NCBI GenBank assembly: GCA_964526665.1
Contig: CAZGJL010000004.1
Span: 1-64,000 of the forward strand
From: M50B91 sp964526665
GTDB lineage: Bacteria; Patescibacteriota; Gracilibacteria; UBA4473
DNA length: 64,000 nt
Direction of reading: 5' to 3'
Position numbers and translations under genes: made by a program. Positions 33,996 to 42,251 of the stretch are shown here, piece by piece (within the stretch, counting starts at the first letter, position 1; the number at the start of each line of letters is the position of its first letter). Under the pieces are notes generated by a model, which was not told the origin of the DNA, searched no databases, and saw nothing but the letters and a program-made list of their open reading frames with translations.

Positions 33996-34694
33996 ATGAA
34001 ATCTCCAATTATTGTTCTCGAAGGACTTGATGCCTGTGGAAAATCAACACAGACCGAAATTTTGATGCAAAGCCTTAAATCACGTGGAATTAGCGTAGGA
34101 TTTGTACGATTTCCAGGATACGAAAAAACTGCCGCAGGACGCAGAATCGCTGCATATCTCCGTGGAGAATTTGGAGAAATGAGAAGTATTGATCCACGAA
34201 TTGTTGCCTCAATGTTTGCCGCTGATCGATTAGAACAACTTGAAGAAGTTGAAAAACTACGCGCGAAGCATGATATTTTGATTTGTGATCGTGGTGTCAC
34301 TTCAAATCTAATTTATAGTCCTGCTCGAGGAGAAAAAAAATCAGAAATAAAAATGCTCGAAGAGTTTGTTGAAAAACTTGAATATGACATCAACGGGTTT
34401 CCTCGAGAGAGTCTTGTTATTTTTCTTGATGCAAGTGATGAGGCTCGTGCAAAAATTCATTCAGCAAAAAATCGTCTCGCCGATCTCCATGAAGCCGATG
34501 AAACATATTTACAGCAAGTGCGAGAAGTAGCCTTAGCACGATGTAAAAAGGACTTCAGATGGGTAAATATCCCCGTTGATAAAGGCGGAGAACTTCGACG
34601 TCGAGAAGAAATTGGGAACGAAATATTGGCGCTTGTGTTGGAGAAATTACAAAAAAAAGACACCACGCCTGAAAAACAACAAGCCCTTTTCTAA
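33996..34694 (+). CDS. tmk: Thymidylate kinase
   Basis: Phosphorylates dTMP to dTDP. 232 residues; P-loop GLDACGKSTQTEIL (residues 9-22) just after MKSPIIVLE, the DR-type motif CDRGVTSNLIYSPARGE (about residues 92-108) for the base and LID region, and FLDASDEARAKI. It is slightly longer than Escherichia coli Tmk. The frame is open upstream, but ATG 33996 gives the normal N-terminus. The TAA overlaps the next ATG by one base (TAATG). Confidence 0.95.
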   Translation: MKSPIIVLEGLDACGKSTQTEILMQSLKSRGISVGFVRFPGYEKTAAGRRIAAYLRGEFGEMRSIDPRIVASMFAADRLEQLEEVEKLRAKHDILICDRGVTSNLIYSPARGEKKSEIKMLEEFVEKLEYDINGFPRESLVIFLDASDEARAKIHSAKNRLADLHEADETYLQQVREVALARCKKDFRWVNIPVDKGGELRRREEIGNEILALVLEKLQKKDTTPEKQQALF

Positions 34695-34990
34695 TGAAAT
34701 TATCCGAGCACTGGCCTCGGGTTCTGTTTGTAGAAATACTTCTTATCTGCACCTGTTTGTTTATTATAAATCTTTTCGTTGATTTTCTTGATTTTTCAAG
34801 TCATCCTGCTGTACATACTCCTACCCCCTACTTTCCTCATGTATTTGAAGGAGATTCCCTTACTAATACTATATTTGTAAAAAAATTCTGGGCAGAAATT
34901 CTCTTTTTTTTACTGGTATTTTTCGGGCAAATCGGTATTTTTCGCTTGCGTAAAAAAATCTTTCCTATTGATCCCTCTCAAAATGGCTGA
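34694..34990 (+). CDS. Small two-helix membrane protein (98 aa)
   Basis: Unrecognised. Two predicted transmembrane helices (about 10-30, VLFVEILLICTCLFIINLFV, and 67-85, AEILFFLLVFFGQIGIF) around an outer loop of about 35 residues rich in Pro, Thr and His. It is locked between tmk (TAATG overlap) and folD (eight-base overlap), which argues that it is really translated. No function can be assigned. Confidence 0.7.
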   Translation: MKLSEHWPRVLFVEILLICTCLFIINLFVDFLDFSSHPAVHTPTPYFPHVFEGDSLTNTIFVKKFWAEILFFLLVFFGQIGIFRLRKKIFPIDPSQNG

Positions 34991-35831
34991 AATAATCTCT
35001 GGACGCGATATTGCTAGTAAAATCATTGAAACTGATCTCATTCCACGAGTTGAGGCATTGAAAACAAAAGGAATTATTCCTAAGCTCGTTGTTATCCTTG
35101 TTGGAGAACACCCCGCAAGCGCATCATATGTAAAACAAAAAGAGAAATTTGCTGCTCGATCTGGAATTGAATCTGAGGTTCGTCGTTTTCCTGACACTAT
35201 CAGCGAAGAGGCTATTTTGAACGAATTGGATGCTATTGAGGCAGATGCAAAAATTCATGGAGTTATCGTACAAACCCCACTCCCTGATAACATTTCTATT
35301 AAAAAAGTATTGGAAAAAATTTCCCCAGAAAAAGATGTAGATGGATGGACTGCTGAAAACATGGGGCTCTTGGCTCGTGGAGAAAAGACACTCCAAAGCT
35401 GTACTCCAAAAGGAATTATTCGTCTCATTGATGAGACAGGAACGGAAATAAAAGGAGCAAACGCTGTGGTCGTTGGACGGAGTAATATTGTAGGAAAACC
35501 AGTGAGTCTTTTGTTGCTCAATCGTGGGGCAACTGTTACCACGTGTCACCGTGGCACCAAAGACGTAGATTCTTTTCTCAAACAAGCAGACATCGTTGTT
35601 GTAGCTGTAGGAAAAATTGGTCTGATCAAAGGAGAACAATTAAAACCTGGTTGTACTGTTATCGATGTAGGAATTAATAGAAATGACGAAGGAAAACTTG
35701 TTGGAGATGTAGATTTCCCCAGTGCTGAAAAAGTCGCAGGAAAAATCACCCCTGTTCCTGGCGGAGTTGGTCCTATGACAGTTGTAAGCTTGATTGAAAA
35801 CACTATTGAATCCGCTGAATCAACTGTTTAA
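34983..35831 (+). CDS. folD: Methylene-THF dehydrogenase / methenyl-THF cyclohydrolase
   Basis: Interconverts one-carbon folates and makes NADPH. 282 residues. Catalytic Tyr-Lys pattern in GEHPASASYVKQKEKFAARS (Y..QK), the QTPLPDNISIKKVL, DVDGWTAENMG and NAVVVGRSNIVGKPVSLLLL dinucleotide loop, and PGGVGPMTVVSL are all intact. The start is ATG 34983, five codons after an open alternative at 34968. It overlaps the upstream small gene by eight bases. Confidence 0.96.
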   Translation: MAEIISGRDIASKIIETDLIPRVEALKTKGIIPKLVVILVGEHPASASYVKQKEKFAARSGIESEVRRFPDTISEEAILNELDAIEADAKIHGVIVQTPLPDNISIKKVLEKISPEKDVDGWTAENMGLLARGEKTLQSCTPKGIIRLIDETGTEIKGANAVVVGRSNIVGKPVSLLLLNRGATVTTCHRGTKDVDSFLKQADIVVVAVGKIGLIKGEQLKPGCTVIDVGINRNDEGKLVGDVDFPSAEKVAGKITPVPGGVGPMTVVSLIENTIESAESTV

Positions 35832-35991
35832 TTTCGTGATTCTAAAAATTGCATTTGTGAACGCGACAAAAAACAATTATTCAACGAGAATGTTTCGTTT
35901 ACAAGAGAACAATCGCAACGAGTTTTTTTGATTCTTTTTTTGCGGAAAAAAAAGAGTGAATAACCTCCCTCTTATATTTTCTTTTACTTCG

Positions 35992-36843
35992 CTACTTCTT
36001 CGCTACCACACTATGATCATGATGTGGTGCTACTACAGATGCTTCCTGTAGTTTTTTTACGTCTAATTGATTTCCACAGTTTTTACAAAATTTTGAATCG
36101 TGATCGTGATGTGGAAAATGACAAAACTCACATGTATGAAGCCGTTTCCCAAAGAAGTGATCCAGAAAAATACGCGTAATAATCGCTGTCAAAACAGACA
36201 TTGTCGCCACTCCCAAAATAATAACCACTCCTGCAAGAGCCTTTCCTCCCATTGTAATCGGAACAACATCTCCATACCCAACCGTTGCCATTGTTACAAG
36301 CGACCACCAAAGCGAATCTGCAAGTGAAAGAATTTCAGGATTAAATCCATGTTCTAGTAAATATGCTCCTAGCCCGCTCATCATCCATACAACAAGAAAC
36401 GATGTTCCTAAAATTTGAAACTCATGTTTGTAATGTACGAATGAACGCAGAAAGTTGAGTAAAAAGTCAGAATATCGCAGTACTTTTAAGAGCTGTAAAA
36501 TATGAAGTAATCGCAATCCTCGTAAAAACGCAATATTCAAATGTGATAATCCTGAAAGTACCACGAGTAAATCTACTAACCCTAAAGGGGAAAAAATAAA
36601 TTTCCATTTTCTTGGTGCTATCATCAAACGCATAACATATTCAACCGCAAAAAACCCAATCACTGTCTGATCAAAAACTTTGAAAAAATACCAATACTCT
36701 CTAAACATATCTGTGTTTTCAAGTGCAAAAGAAAGCGTTGAAAGAGCAATAAGAGTCAGCAAAAGATGGCCAAACATACGTCCAGCACGAGATTCGTGAT
36801 TCATAAGTAAATCGACTAACGCCGCGTGTATTTTTTCTTTCAT
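35992..36843 (-). CDS. Voltage-gated-like K+ channel with C-terminal zinc ribbon
   Basis: A 283-residue six-helix channel subunit. S4-like arginines occur in LRGLRLLHILQLLKVLRYS (about residues 103-121). The selectivity filter is ATVGYGDVVP in SLVTMATVGYGDVVPIT (about 190-206), diagnostic for K+. The C-terminus has a two-CxxC ribbon (CEFCHFPHHDHDSKFCKNCG) followed by a His-rich tail (APHHDHSVVAKK); the His/Cys cluster could bind zinc and gate the channel. It diverges from the HI0933-type gene. Confidence 0.9.
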   Translation of the reverse strand: MKEKIHAALVDLLMNHESRAGRMFGHLLLTLIALSTLSFALENTDMFREYWYFFKVFDQTVIGFFAVEYVMRLMIAPRKWKFIFSPLGLVDLLVVLSGLSHLNIAFLRGLRLLHILQLLKVLRYSDFLLNFLRSFVHYKHEFQILGTSFLVVWMMSGLGAYLLEHGFNPEILSLADSLWWSLVTMATVGYGDVVPITMGGKALAGVVIILGVATMSVLTAIITRIFLDHFFGKRLHTCEFCHFPHHDHDSKFCKNCGNQLDVKKLQEASVVAPHHDHSVVAKK

Positions 36844-36902
36844 GTTTATTTTACCTGCTTATTGTGCCAGAGTTATCTATTTTTTTGAAATCATTTTTAA
36901 AA

Positions 36903-36944
36903 TTCCAAATTTATAGTTTGCAGTTTGTAGTTTGAAGATTTTAA
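36903..36944 (+). repeat. Heptad-family repeat (solo)
   Basis: Seven-base units GTAGTTT / GCAGTTT / GAAGATT in tandem. The last unit includes TTGAAG (36932-36937), which sits 17 bases from TATACT and so can serve as a -35. Confidence 0.7.
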
Positions 36945-36960
36945 TATGAAACTCTATACT
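36932..36960 (+). promoter_or_regulatory. Promoter built on a heptad repeat
   Basis: -35 TTGAAG (36932-36937) inside the repeat, 17 bases, -10 TATACT (36955-36960), then five bases to ATG 36966 or eight to ATG 36969. Confidence 0.65.
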
Positions 36961-36965
36961 TACCA

Positions 36966-38156
36966 ATGATGAAACTTGCGATTATAGGTGCTGGACCGGC
37001 TGGGATCTTTGCGACGAAGTTCTTGAAAGAATGGAATGGAGAAATTCATCTTTTTGAAGCAAATCCACATATCGGGAAAAAACTCGCCCTTACTGGTGGT
37101 GGACGCATGAACCTGACGAATAAAGAACTTAGGGTTGATCATTTTTTTTCTGAAAATGAACGGACATTGAAACATATTTTCAAAAATAACTTCGCGAGAA
37201 ACTATTTGGATTTATTCGATGCATTGGGAATCAAAATGAAGTGGGAAAAAAACAGAGCGCTTCTCCAGTCAGAAGATGGCGCTGGACAAGTGAAACAATG
37301 GGAAAGCGAATTCCAAAAGCAAAAAAATCTTATGCTACATCTTCATTGTGAGGTAATTGGGATTAAAAAGTTGAACAATAAATTTGTTCTTTATGCAAAA
37401 GATCATGAAGAAAACTTTGATTTTATTTTAATAACAACTGGCGGAATGCTCCGGTTATTAGAGAAAAAGAATGAACAAGAAATTTATTCATTACCCAGGA
37501 ACACTCAGCATACAATAATAAAACCTTCTCCTTGTTTATCTCCGATACAAATCCCCTCTTCCCCTTTTGTGACATTGGCTGGAACGGCTATGAAAGTTGA
37601 ATTGTCTCAAAATAATAAACATAAAATAACTGATGATCTTTTATTTACTCACGTAGGTATCTCTGGACCCGCTGTGTTAGATTTTTCTGCTGTATGGGGC
37701 AAAGAGACGTTTGAACTAAATTTCCTCCCAGAATACGACGAAAATGCCTTCATAAACGATTTTCAAGAACAACGAAACGGAAAACACAAGCTCATCAGCT
37801 TTTTACAAAAATTATTCCCAAAACGAGTAGCTGAATTTCATGCAGAACAAATCGGTGGAAAAGAAAAAATGATCGCAGATATCAATAAAGACGATTTTAA
37901 TACATTGAAAAAAAACATCTTCCACTGGCAAGTGAAAAATGGAAAAAGTTGTGGCTACGAACAATCATGGACTACGCGCGGTGGAGTAAGTCTCGATGAA
38001 ATACATGCGGCAACTATGGAGTCCAAACTCGTACCAAATTTATTTTTTTCTGGAGAAGTAATGGATGTCACCGGACTCTGTGGTGGATACAATATTACGT
38101 TTGCTGCTATATCAGCACGGATTGCTATTTCTGAGATATGGGAAAGAGCAGCATAA
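36966..38156 (+). CDS. HI0933/YhiN-family FAD-dependent oxidoreductase
   Basis: A 396-residue flavoprotein. N-terminal Rossmann loop LAIIGAGPAGIFATKFLKEW, the HI0933-type second contact GKKLALTGGGRMNLTN (about 37-52), and the FAD-pyrophosphate end DVTGLCGGYNITFAAISARI (about 368-387). Some relatives reduce bile-acid intermediates (BaiN), but most are uncharacterised. The second ATG (36969) gives better promoter spacing; both are possible. Single-gene unit. Confidence 0.9.
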   Translation: MMKLAIIGAGPAGIFATKFLKEWNGEIHLFEANPHIGKKLALTGGGRMNLTNKELRVDHFFSENERTLKHIFKNNFARNYLDLFDALGIKMKWEKNRALLQSEDGAGQVKQWESEFQKQKNLMLHLHCEVIGIKKLNNKFVLYAKDHEENFDFILITTGGMLRLLEKKNEQEIYSLPRNTQHTIIKPSPCLSPIQIPSSPFVTLAGTAMKVELSQNNKHKITDDLLFTHVGISGPAVLDFSAVWGKETFELNFLPEYDENAFINDFQEQRNGKHKLISFLQKLFPKRVAEFHAEQIGGKEKMIADINKDDFNTLKKNIFHWQVKNGKSCGYEQSWTTRGGVSLDEIHAATMESKLVPNLFFSGEVMDVTGLCGGYNITFAAISARIAISEIWERAA

Positions 38157-38204
38157 CAAGTTATGCTGCCCATTTTTTTCCCGATACCAACCCAACCATT
38201 ACGA

Positions 38205-38756
38205 TTAATATTTACGCACATGCGTATTCGCAACATCTCCTACATGTACAGTACATGGATCGAATGTGGCGGTAACACGTTGGTGCTGTACTTGATTCCA
38301 TAAACGCACATCGTGCGCCTGAAAATACAACACTGTACCTGCACTATCAGATTGCATTAATGCCAATGCCTCTTCGGCAATACTACCATGAAGAGTAGCT
38401 TTGCCATCTGAACGTTTCAAAGAAAAGACATAAGCCTCATTTTCAAAACGAACAGTACTTCTGGAAGCATCAACATAGAAATTTGAACGTTTCCACTTAG
38501 GAACGTCCTTTTCGTTTAACATTACTACCGTTGCGGAAGAAACTTTCATCTCCTCATTAATAGTGTTTATTCTGAAAAAGATACTTGGTGCAAAAGCATC
38601 AGGTTCAATTCCAGGCAAACTAGCTATTACTGATACCGGTGGCTGTGCTGTGTCCGTGGTATTAACTGGTTCTTCATTTCCTCCAAACATACTGCAAGAA
38701 GGTAACATCATCATTACTCCTAGAGCAATAATCATAATAATACTTGTTTTTTTCAT
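38205..38756 (-). CDS. Lipoprotein of unknown function (183 aa)
   Basis: Signal peptide MKKTSIIMIIALGVMMMLPSC with a clean lipobox LPSC (Cys21), so it is likely processed by LspA and lipid-anchored. The mature part (about 160 residues) is beta-rich, with INTINEEMKVSSATVVML and VRFENEAYVFSLKRSDGKA; a late Cys (about residue 172) and an aromatic run follow. Not recognised at family level. The upstream region contains module L2 (shared with the 161-aa gene) and further up a structured RNA, making this the gene with the most elaborate leader in the window. Confidence 0.75.
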   Translation of the reverse strand: MKKTSIIMIIALGVMMMLPSCSMFGGNEEPVNTTDTAQPPVSVIASLPGIEPDAFAPSIFFRINTINEEMKVSSATVVMLNEKDVPKWKRSNFYVDASRSTVRFENEAYVFSLKRSDGKATLHGSIAEEALALMQSDSAGTVLYFQAHDVRLWNQVQHQRVTATFDPCTVHVGDVANTHVRKY

Positions 38757-38782
38757 AATTTTTGTTTTTGCCTCTCGGCTTG

Positions 38783-38836
38783 TTTATAAATAAAATTGAA
38801 CTCTCTTCTCAGTCCGCCGAACGAACTCAGCAGAGA
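38783..38836 (-). promoter_or_regulatory. Upstream control module L2 (shared with 4893-4946)
   Basis: Plus-strand view: TTATAAATA (38784), CTCTC (38801), CC..AAC core, CAG.AGAG (38828-38835). The distances TTATAAATA to CTCTC (17) and CTCTC to AGAG (31 against 30) agree with L1. Confidence 0.5.
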
Positions 38837-38864
38837 ATCCAAAAAATATAAACATAAAAACAAT

Positions 38865-38944
38865 TGGTCAGTCCTCGGGAGCGGTATTCGAGCGGAACAC
38901 TCACGAATGAGAAATTCTGCTACCAAAGCCCGCTATAAGGACTG
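38865..38944 (-). ncRNA. Candidate structured RNA with tRNA-like ends
   Basis: Read on the minus strand, CAGTCCT pairs with AGGACTG to form a seven-pair acceptor-like stem followed by ACCA. Inside, AGCGG pairs with CCGCT and an inner hairpin GC-GAA-CTCA-TTCG-TGAG-TTC-GC has a UUCG-type loop. The interior does not fold as a tRNA: no T-arm fits. A promoter with 17-base spacing lies upstream. It could be an independent RNA or the leader of the lipoprotein gene. Confidence 0.45.
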
Positions 38945-38976
38945 ATGTGATCTGAAATGTGAAAGAACTCTTTCTG

Positions 38977-39005
38977 TGTATAAACTATATTGACCAGGTT
39001 GTCAA
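38977..39005 (-). promoter_or_regulatory. Consensus promoter driving the structured RNA
   Basis: Minus strand TTGACA (39000-39005), 17-base spacer, TATACA (38977-38982); predicted start near 38970, about 26 bases before the stem. Confidence 0.7.
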
Positions 39006-39006
39006 C

Positions 39007-42000
39007 TCATGTAGTTCTGACTTCAATTTTCGTCAAAAGTGGTTCTCCATTTAATCCCATTTTTGAGTCCAGTGTAAAGGCTACCGTTTCTCCTCCTGTT
39101 TTTCGAAGAGCCCATACATCATTAAGTGTTTTTCCCTTAATACCATTTACTGTAACCGCTACATCACTTGTCGAATATTCTAAAATCATATCTTTAATAC
39201 TCTCCTGATCTATCGAATTTATTCCTGAATGGAAAAATGCTTCTAGTTGCTTTATCTTCATTGTGTGCTCAAACTCCTGTTTTATTGCTGGAGCATATTC
39301 AACTGTCTGTTGTGGACCAGCTGGCGGTGTAGTCGCACCATTTGCTGCTGCCGCAGCTACTGGAGCTTTCCCGATATCTGCTAATAGCGTTGGCTCAAAA
39401 TCATCCTTCTTAAATTGCTCTGAAACACCGTCTTTCAATTCTCGATTTTTATTTTTTTCCATTCCTACGGCAGTGTATGAGAAAGGAAGTACTCCCGCGC
39501 CAATACCTCGTGATATTTTCTCTGTTTTCGTTACTGTTCTACCCGTCTGAAGAATTGCTTTGTCAAGTCTTGCTTTTGTCCACGTTCTTGGATCTAATAC
39601 TGAATTTTTGAGATATGTCTCAACAGCTTTTCCCTTGTTACCAAGTAATTTTAATGGCTTAAGACCCCATTTTAATGGAGTAAGCGCAAGATTTCCACCT
39701 TTCGCTAAATGTGTACCAGCTTTAAGAGATTTTGTCCCAATCCATTTTCCTGCGGTAGTAATTTTTGTTCCCACTCTCCCCATATTACTCAAAGTTGTGG
39801 TAACTCCCGTCCCAACTCCACCAGCCATCTTTCCCAAAAGTCCCGCCGTACGTCCCGCGGCTGTTCCACCACCTGTAAGTATTGTTGCTACAACATTCCC
39901 TCCAGCCTCTCCTATTCCCGCTGCAATTTCTCCCCATCCATGTATTGCATTCATGACTCCTCCTTCCTGAACTTTTGCCCATCCTGTTTTAAATGCCTCA
40001 ACACCAAAAAATCCTGTGGCAAGACCCTTCCATGCCGCAGAAGCACATCCCGTTGGACCAATTCCAACAAGATTTCCTAATCCTGTGACTACCTTATCCG
40101 GATCTGTAATAAGTGTTCCTACACCTTCAACTAATCCTCCTGCCGCACGAAACAATCCCCCTACGACTCCCGTAATAGGATTCGTAGCTAAAACATCTCC
40201 AATCCCATCTAATCCTTTTGCAACATTTTTCGTTAAGAAACCAACCGACATATCTAATACCGTTGCTGAATGCACGTCTAATGTTTGAATATATTCTGCT
40301 GTATCATTTGCTGCTTGCAAATACACTCCTGTTGCATTTTCAATCTCTGACACAGAACCATCTACCTGTTCATCTAGCTGATAAACTGCTGGACCAACCA
40401 TCTCAACGGCTTTTGTCTCAAATTCTGTAACAAGCTCTGCAATAATTCCCTTCCATGGCTCTGCGGTTGGAATTAGTCCTTCTGCTGTTAATTGTGCTTC
40501 AATATTTTTCTTTACATCTTCTTGAACCTTCTTTGGCTCATTCGTTTTCAAATTCTCTGAATTTGTTTGTAATACATTTCCATAGGTATCCAATCTTGTT
40601 TTTTTCTCTGCTAATTCTGTCTGTTTTTTTGCAAACTCTGTTTCAAATGTTGTTTTCTTTTCTTGAATTTCCTCTACACGACTATCTACACCAAACATTC
40701 CTGCCATATAATCCCCCATTCGTTTTTTCTTGGGATTCCATCCTATCCAGTCCCCTATTCTTAATCCAATATCTCCAATAGCTCCTGGAATAATCAATGC
40801 TGATGACAAAGCAAATCGTCCTACATTAGCAAATGATAATTCTGATTTCTTTTCTTCAAACTCTGCAACTCTTGTTGCAAGGTCCTGACCACATGTTTGT
40901 AAAAAATTCACTTCTTCAAGCATTTTCAGCGATTCTGTTCGATGACTAATCATTCCCTGTTGAATTGCCTCAAAGCTTTCAGGATTTGGTGGAGCAAGTT
41001 CTGTTTGATCAACTATCAATTTTTCTGGATCTGGTGTCTCCTTTGCAAGATCCTCTAGTTTCTTTTTATACGTATCTACTGTTTTTTTAATTTCATCATC
41101 TTTCTCCTTCAATTCTTCTTCTGTTTTTAATTTGTATTCTTTTTCAATACGTTCTTTTTCTTTTGATCCGGTTTCATACACTTCCACTTTATTCTCTTTC
41201 TCGTCTAATGCTTCTTGCAATCCTTTTAAGTCTTCTGCAAACTCTGGAAATCCTGCCGCTGCAGCTGTTGCTTTCATTAATTGTGCTTTGGCGGCATTAA
41301 TAGGATCTATATAATCCTTATAATTCTCCATGCTCAAATCCTTCAGATCGATAGCATCGATCATATCTCGAGCAAGATCGATAGCCTCTCGCGCAGCTTT
41401 TTCTTTCTCAATATTCTCAATCTCTAACAACTCTGCCTCACGCGCTTCAATACGAGTGATAAGATCGTCCAATTGTTTATTCAATTGTGCTTTTTCTGCC
41501 ACTGTTAATTTTTCATCCCCATCAATCTTTGTTCGCAGTGTAGAAATTTTTGTTCTCAATGCTGTTAATGCCGCTTTATCCATACTTCCAATTCCTTCAC
41601 CAATTGCAGCAATTGCTGTTTCGTATCCTTCCATTGTTTCATTTCCTACTACTACTTCTGGAACTACGGGGACTACTACGGGGACTACTACGGGGACTAC
41701 TGGAACTACGGGGACAACAGGATCTTCTTCTATTAATTCAAATCCGTCATTAAGTAATACTTTTTCCTCCTCCGTATCAACTTTCAAAATATCTCGCTTT
41801 CCATCTCTATCCTTAACTTTCAACATACCTCCTTCAGTAAGTTTTATTTTTGCTTTGTTTTCTCTGTCTTTCAAAATTAATGTTCCATTTTTTCTTTCTA
41901 CATATTTCTCTGTAGCACTTCCTTCATCAAAAATTGCTAACACTTTGGCCTTATCTACTTTTCCTGTTGTTAATTCCTTATTTAATTCATCCAGTTGTGT

Positions 42001-42141
42001 TTCTACTTCTGTTCGAAGATTGTCCTTCTCTTCCTTTAGCTCCCCAGGAGCATTTTTCTCCTTAATAACTTTCTCATTAAAAACCTCCCATACAAACTTT
42101 GTTGGGTGCTCTTTTGCCGAATATTGGTATAGGTTTTTCAT
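39007..42141 (-). CDS. Giant coiled-coil and glycine-rich membrane-interacting protein (1044 aa)
   Basis: Unrecognised. Order of regions: N-terminal charged part (1-145); a Pro/Val low-complexity stretch (about 150-170, VVPVV repeats from a 12-base DNA repeat); long coiled coils (about 175-430 and 495-560, Glu/Lys/Leu heptads); a hydrophobic segment SSALIIPGAIGDIGLRIGDW (about 455); then a Gly/Ala-rich amphipathic region (about 660-890: GVVGGLFRAAGGLVEGVGTL, AAGIGEAGGNVVATILTGGG) like bacteriocin or pore proteins; and a mixed C-terminus. No signal peptide. The ATG at 42141 is preferred over a TTG at 42153. It is a single-gene unit downstream of the pnp terminator. Confidence 0.75.
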   Translation of the reverse strand: MKNLYQYSAKEHPTKFVWEVFNEKVIKEKNAPGELKEEKDNLRTEVETQLDELNKELTTGKVDKAKVLAIFDEGSATEKYVERKNGTLILKDRENKAKIKLTEGGMLKVKDRDGKRDILKVDTEEEKVLLNDGFELIEEDPVVPVVPVVPVVVPVVVPVVPEVVVGNETMEGYETAIAAIGEGIGSMDKAALTALRTKISTLRTKIDGDEKLTVAEKAQLNKQLDDLITRIEAREAELLEIENIEKEKAAREAIDLARDMIDAIDLKDLSMENYKDYIDPINAAKAQLMKATAAAAGFPEFAEDLKGLQEALDEKENKVEVYETGSKEKERIEKEYKLKTEEELKEKDDEIKKTVDTYKKKLEDLAKETPDPEKLIVDQTELAPPNPESFEAIQQGMISHRTESLKMLEEVNFLQTCGQDLATRVAEFEEKKSELSFANVGRFALSSALIIPGAIGDIGLRIGDWIGWNPKKKRMGDYMAGMFGVDSRVEEIQEKKTTFETEFAKKQTELAEKKTRLDTYGNVLQTNSENLKTNEPKKVQEDVKKNIEAQLTAEGLIPTAEPWKGIIAELVTEFETKAVEMVGPAVYQLDEQVDGSVSEIENATGVYLQAANDTAEYIQTLDVHSATVLDMSVGFLTKNVAKGLDGIGDVLATNPITGVVGGLFRAAGGLVEGVGTLITDPDKVVTGLGNLVGIGPTGCASAAWKGLATGFFGVEAFKTGWAKVQEGGVMNAIHGWGEIAAGIGEAGGNVVATILTGGGTAAGRTAGLLGKMAGGVGTGVTTTLSNMGRVGTKITTAGKWIGTKSLKAGTHLAKGGNLALTPLKWGLKPLKLLGNKGKAVETYLKNSVLDPRTWTKARLDKAILQTGRTVTKTEKISRGIGAGVLPFSYTAVGMEKNKNRELKDGVSEQFKKDDFEPTLLADIGKAPVAAAAANGATTPPAGPQQTVEYAPAIKQEFEHTMKIKQLEAFFHSGINSIDQESIKDMILEYSTSDVAVTVNGIKGKTLNDVWALRKTGGETVAFTLDSKMGLNGEPLLTKIEVRTT
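41661..41717 (-). repeat. 12-base tandem repeat encoding VVPVV
   Basis: Units of GGGGACTACTAC and GGAACTAC type in tandem, in frame inside the 1044-aa gene. Perfect units suggest slippage; length changes stay in frame. Confidence 0.75.
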
Positions 42142-42197
42142 GGTTTTGACCAAAAAATCCTATTATTCTACCCCATTTCCATTTTTTTTTCAAGTAT

Positions 42198-42225
42198 AAA
42201 AAACTCCCACTCAATGAGTAGGAGC
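42198..42225 (-). terminator. Terminator of pnp
   Basis: CTCC-C-ACTC / GAGT-A-GGAG hairpin (42204-42224), T run on the minus strand at 42198-42203. Confidence 0.8.
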
Positions 42226-42251
42226 TTTTGCTTTTATAATTAAATATCGAA

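Noticed and set aside
35832..35991. Gene or RNA between folD and the K+ channel
   Set aside because: I see only AT-rich sequence with no stable hairpin or open frame worth reporting.
38865..38944. A tRNA gene with ACCA end
   Set aside because: The acceptor-like stem and ACCA fit, but no T-arm or anticodon arm can be drawn on either strand, so I list it as a structured RNA candidate only.
41330..42199. Long Ser-rich open frame on the plus strand
   Set aside because: It mirrors the coiled-coil gene on the minus strand; its composition (Ser, Ile, Asn) is that of an antisense frame, and it has no promoter or start signal.
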